A program made the translations under genes and the position numbers. From Ferdinandcohnia sp047246645 (GTDB lineage: Bacteria > Bacillota > Bacilli > Bacillales > Bacillaceae_L): a stretch of DNA of 64,000 bases. The notes under the pieces were generated by a model. That model had not been told where the DNA came from and ran no database searches. It saw only the letters and a list, made by a program, of their open reading frames with translations. The stretch lies in assembly GCF_047246645.1 (NCBI RefSeq), contig NZ_JBFOKR010000009.1:151849-215848 (forward strand). The letters run 5' to 3'. Positions 61,798 through 64,000 of this stretch are shown here, piece after piece. Position 1 is the stretch's first letter. Every line of letters begins with the position of its first letter.

Positions 61798-62598
61798 CTA
61801 TCGATCATCATACTCTCTTTGAGTTTGTCGCTTTTGTTTATCGGCTTTATATTTCTTCCAGCCTACATAAGTTAGCGTGAGAATAATAGCACTACCTGTT
61901 AATATCATAACCCAAATTAATGAAGGGTCTGCATCGTCTTTTGTCATTCTTTCGAATAAATCTCTTAAGTCCATTTCCATCTGTTCTAGTTGTTGTAATC
62001 TAGTTGCCTTTTTTAGCTCTTGATTTCGATAATGATCTAGAAATGTTATATGGGAATCTAGCTTTTGAACATCTTCAGGGGTCATATCAACCCTTATACT
62101 AGGATGAATCAATTCGTATTTTGAGAGAAAGATATTCAATTGATAATTAAAGGTTTCTTGGTCCCCTTGTTCTACTGTTTCCTTCATTTGCCCGAAAGTG
62201 GTCATAATGGAATCTTCCATCTCGGTCCACATTGGTTGATGTTCTGTTCTCATAGCATCAATTACCAGGCGAAACTGAGTAACTGCGTTAACACGCTCCT
62301 CTATACTCAGTGATGAAGATGTCACAGCTTCTAGCGCCTTATTATGGCTTACTGTTATAACCCTAAGTTCATCCATAGAATAGGCTCTCTCGTGCTGGTT
62401 GATTTCCAAAAACTCATTTGAAAAATGACTTAATAATTGCTTTGCATCCTTGTATCTCTCTTGCTTAACCATCTGAAGGGCTTGGTCCGAAATTTGATCA
62501 AGTTTTTCCCAATTATCTTCGTTGGAGGTAGCGAATATGGATATAGGATGGATTAAAACAATAAAACAAATAACACATATAATACTAGAAACTTTCAT
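61798..62598 (-). CDS. ypjB: YpjB-like sporulation membrane protein
   Basis: 266 residues from the ATG at 62598, which has GGGAGGG before it. A signal-anchor (VSSIICVICFIVLIHPISIFA) is followed by a long helical extracellular part (WEKLDQISDQALQMVKQERYKDAKQLL...). A second helix near the C-terminus (WVMILTGSAIILTLTYVGW) ends in a short basic tail. This fits YpjB, annotated as a sporulation protein. Next to ypjA. Confidence 0.85.
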   Translation of the reverse strand: MKVSSIICVICFIVLIHPISIFATSNEDNWEKLDQISDQALQMVKQERYKDAKQLLSHFSNEFLEINQHERAYSMDELRVITVSHNKALEAVTSSSLSIEERVNAVTQFRLVIDAMRTEHQPMWTEMEDSIMTTFGQMKETVEQGDQETFNYQLNIFLSKYELIHPSIRVDMTPEDVQKLDSHITFLDHYRNQELKKATRLQQLEQMEMDLRDLFERMTKDDADPSLIWVMILTGSAIILTLTYVGWKKYKADKQKRQTQREYDDR

Positions 62599-62661
62599 AC
62601 TTGTCCCTCCCCAAACATCTATTAAAATGTATGTTAGGTTGGACAAGAATAGACCAATTTT

Positions 62662-63252
62662 TTATGGAAGTTGAAGTTTATAACTATCTTTTTTCACACA
62701 TAGAACATACGTAATTAGCAACGAAGTAATACTTAACCAGAACGTAAAGTACCCAATCTGTGGAATGAATTGATCCAATACACTGTATCTTGGCATCATA
62801 AAAAAGACATAATCAATCACATCGTTATGAAGTGTCCACACCGCTGCGATAATTAAATGAATAGGTTTAATTCGATAATATGGCGCATATAGCAAGCCTT
62901 GAATTGCCATTCCTAAGTGAGAGAGGATTAACATATACCCATATATATTTAATTCATCTACATACAATGTTAATACATTCATAACGACTGCCCATATCCC
63001 ATATTTAAACAGGGTAACAATTGCAAGTGCCTCAATAAGCGGCCAATTTTTTCTTAGTAAAAAAGCTATTAATACAAAGCAGAAAAATAAACTTGCTGTC
63101 GGGCTATCTGGTACAAAAACCAGAAACTTCGGTGGTGTTGTGACTAATTGACTTTCATACCAAATATAGCCGTAGATTGTTCCGGGGACATTAATTAACA
63201 ATAAAGTCCATAAAACCCACCGTTGTCCCATTAAATACATAATCCATTTCAT
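62662..63252 (-). CDS. ypjA: YpjA-like membrane protein (DUF1405)
   Basis: 196 residues from the ATG at 63252. The ATG at 63300 (212 residues) is also possible; neither has a strong site. About six membrane helices with motifs NVPGTIYGYIWYESQL (about 20-35), VPDSPTASLFFCF, and WTLHNDVIDYVFFMMPRYSVLD. That is the DUF1405 pattern. Precedes ypjB. In B. subtilis the qcr genes lie upstream; here that side is a repeat and a decayed coding fragment. Confidence 0.85.
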   Translation of the reverse strand: MKWIMYLMGQRWVLWTLLLINVPGTIYGYIWYESQLVTTPPKFLVFVPDSPTASLFFCFVLIAFLLRKNWPLIEALAIVTLFKYGIWAVVMNVLTLYVDELNIYGYMLILSHLGMAIQGLLYAPYYRIKPIHLIIAAVWTLHNDVIDYVFFMMPRYSVLDQFIPQIGYFTFWLSITSLLITYVLCVKKDSYKLQLP

Positions 63253-63457
63253 GTATGTACCAACTTTCTTTTTCTTATATATAAAGATTCGCCTAATCAT
63301 AGTATGCTTGTCAAGAACAATGAAACAAATTTATCAGTACACTTTATAAAAGAATTCGACAAGTTATTTTACAAGGAGGTTTTTATTATTAATTAGACTT
63401 TATTACTGAGTAACCGGTGGAGATTACCCCTTTTATTCTAAACTTTGTTAAATTATT

Positions 63458-63583
63458 AAGAAAAGCGCATGCGCCTTGGTCAGCCCCGACAAGCGCTGGA
63501 ACCCTGACGAGGAGGCCGTTGCCGCCCCGCAGGAGGGGTGAAGCGACCTCGAGGGGCTAGGCGCTGGAGCTAGACACCGAAAA
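63458..63583 (+). repeat. Dispersed GC-rich intergenic repeat, copy C
   Basis: About 125 bp: AAGAAAAGCGCATGCGCCTTGG ... CCCTGACGAGGAGGC...GCAGGAGGGGTGAAGCGACCTCGAGGGGCTAGGCGCTGGAGCTAGACACCGAAA. Same orientation as copy A, but without the 50-bp middle of A and B. No coding potential. The rest of the gap from 63301 shows nothing else before it. Confidence 0.8.
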
Positions 63584-63742
63584 CTCGGTTGAAATTTTAT
63601 ACTCCCTCATTAAAGTAACGTTTTTCTCTTGTTTTCTTCGTTTTTCTCAGTATTTTATATTCATGAAGAATGTCTAACATGTGAACTTAGCTATCACACT
63701 AGCTATTTTTATGGAGGAGGGTATACTTTAATAAGCCCTCTT

Positions 63743-64000
63743 CTACTCTTTTACAATAAAAGGGATTAATTGAATAATATGGTCGCTAATAGATCCCACA
63801 ATATTCATGGCGGCGTACCCTCCCAGTTCTCACGGCGTCATAGCTGTTCTATGCGCAAACATTCCTTCGTTCTGCCTATCCATGAAGCGGGGTCGGCGAT
63901 GCTTTCTTACAGGGTCTTTGCCCAATTCAAAAACTACTAACGAATAGAAATCAATCCCAAAGTAAACCTTTCCTTAATTGAGGATAAATTGGTCCTTACG
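63743..64000 (-). pseudogene. Decayed coding fragment (possible transposase remnant)
   Basis: A frame runs from the right edge to a TAG at 63743, broken only by TAA (63974-63976) and TGA (63830-63832). Between and after them it reads FGIDFYSLVVFELGKDPVRKH, then MFAHRTAMTP-stop-ELGGYAAMNIVGSISDH. The TGA is one base from an Arg codon. GC is higher than the flanks. I suspect a mobile-element transposase but cannot name a family. Could extend beyond the window. Confidence 0.4.

Overview
The window looks like a chromosomal segment of a low-GC, endospore-forming Bacillaceae bacterium. The evidence is the gene content and order, which follow the Bacillus subtilis dynA/ypvA - rnpB/gpsB - mrfAB - recU/ponA - nth/dnaD/asnS/aspB - dinG - panDCB - birA/cca - bshA/mgsA/dapB - ypjABCD backbone. 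Spore genes (CotD-like coat protein, SplAB, CsgA-like, SspM-like) and AT-rich intergenic DNA support this. Most genes lie on the minus strand. The right end of the window is the upstream end of that backbone.

Layout. 1-8.9 kb: the 3'-truncated two-headed dynamin DynA, a small membrane protein, a type III polyketide synthase plus isoprenylcysteine-methyltransferase-like pair, a GNAT enzyme, a double P-loop ATPase, a short-chain dehydrogenase and a zinc-ribbon microprotein. 9.0-11.6 kb, plus strand: a three-gene ba3-type cytochrome oxidase operon behind a CRP/FNR-type box. 11.6-23.9 kb: YpwA carboxypeptidase, YpvA helicase, YpsC methyltransferase, RNase P RNA, GpsB, YpsA, CotD, the MrfB/MrfA DNA-repair pair and a GNAT protein. 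24.0-28.1 kb: a permease with three ArsR-like operators, SplAB spore photoproduct repair, a putative structured RNA, a CMD-family protein, a cold-shock protein and a YdjO-like protein. 28.2-34.0 kb: an oppABCDF peptide importer. 34.2-37.9 kb: a CRP/FNR-family regulator, Hsp20 and a group of small spore-type and ypp genes. 38.0-47.9 kb: yppC, recU-ponA (plus strand), then ypoC-nth-dnaD, asnS, aspB-ypmB-ypmA (minus). 48.0-63.3 kb: a degenerate metallo-beta-lactamase-fold protein, dinG, panDCB, birA-cca-bshA-mgsA-dapB-ypjD, a YitT-type membrane protein, a YugP-type peptidase, ypjB and ypjA. 63.3-64 kb: a dispersed repeat and a decayed coding remnant.

The genes cover cell envelope and division (PonA, GpsB, DynA), genome maintenance (RecU, Nth, DinG, YpvA, MrfAB, SplB), coenzymes and precursors (pantothenate, biotin ligase, lysine/dipicolinate, bacillithiol), RNA processing (RNase P, Cca, AsnS) and respiration. 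No phage, CRISPR array, tRNA or rRNA gene was recognised. The main points beyond routine annotation are regulatory: a perfect dyad over the -10 of the polyketide synthase promoter; a TGTGA-N6-TCACT box before the ba3 oxidase, with a CRP/FNR protein elsewhere in the window whose recognition helix would fit it; repeated ArsR-like operators at an orphan permease; a compact folded RNA next to splA; loss of bshB1 from its usual place; and a lipoprotein-like gene whose lipobox cysteine is tryptophan.
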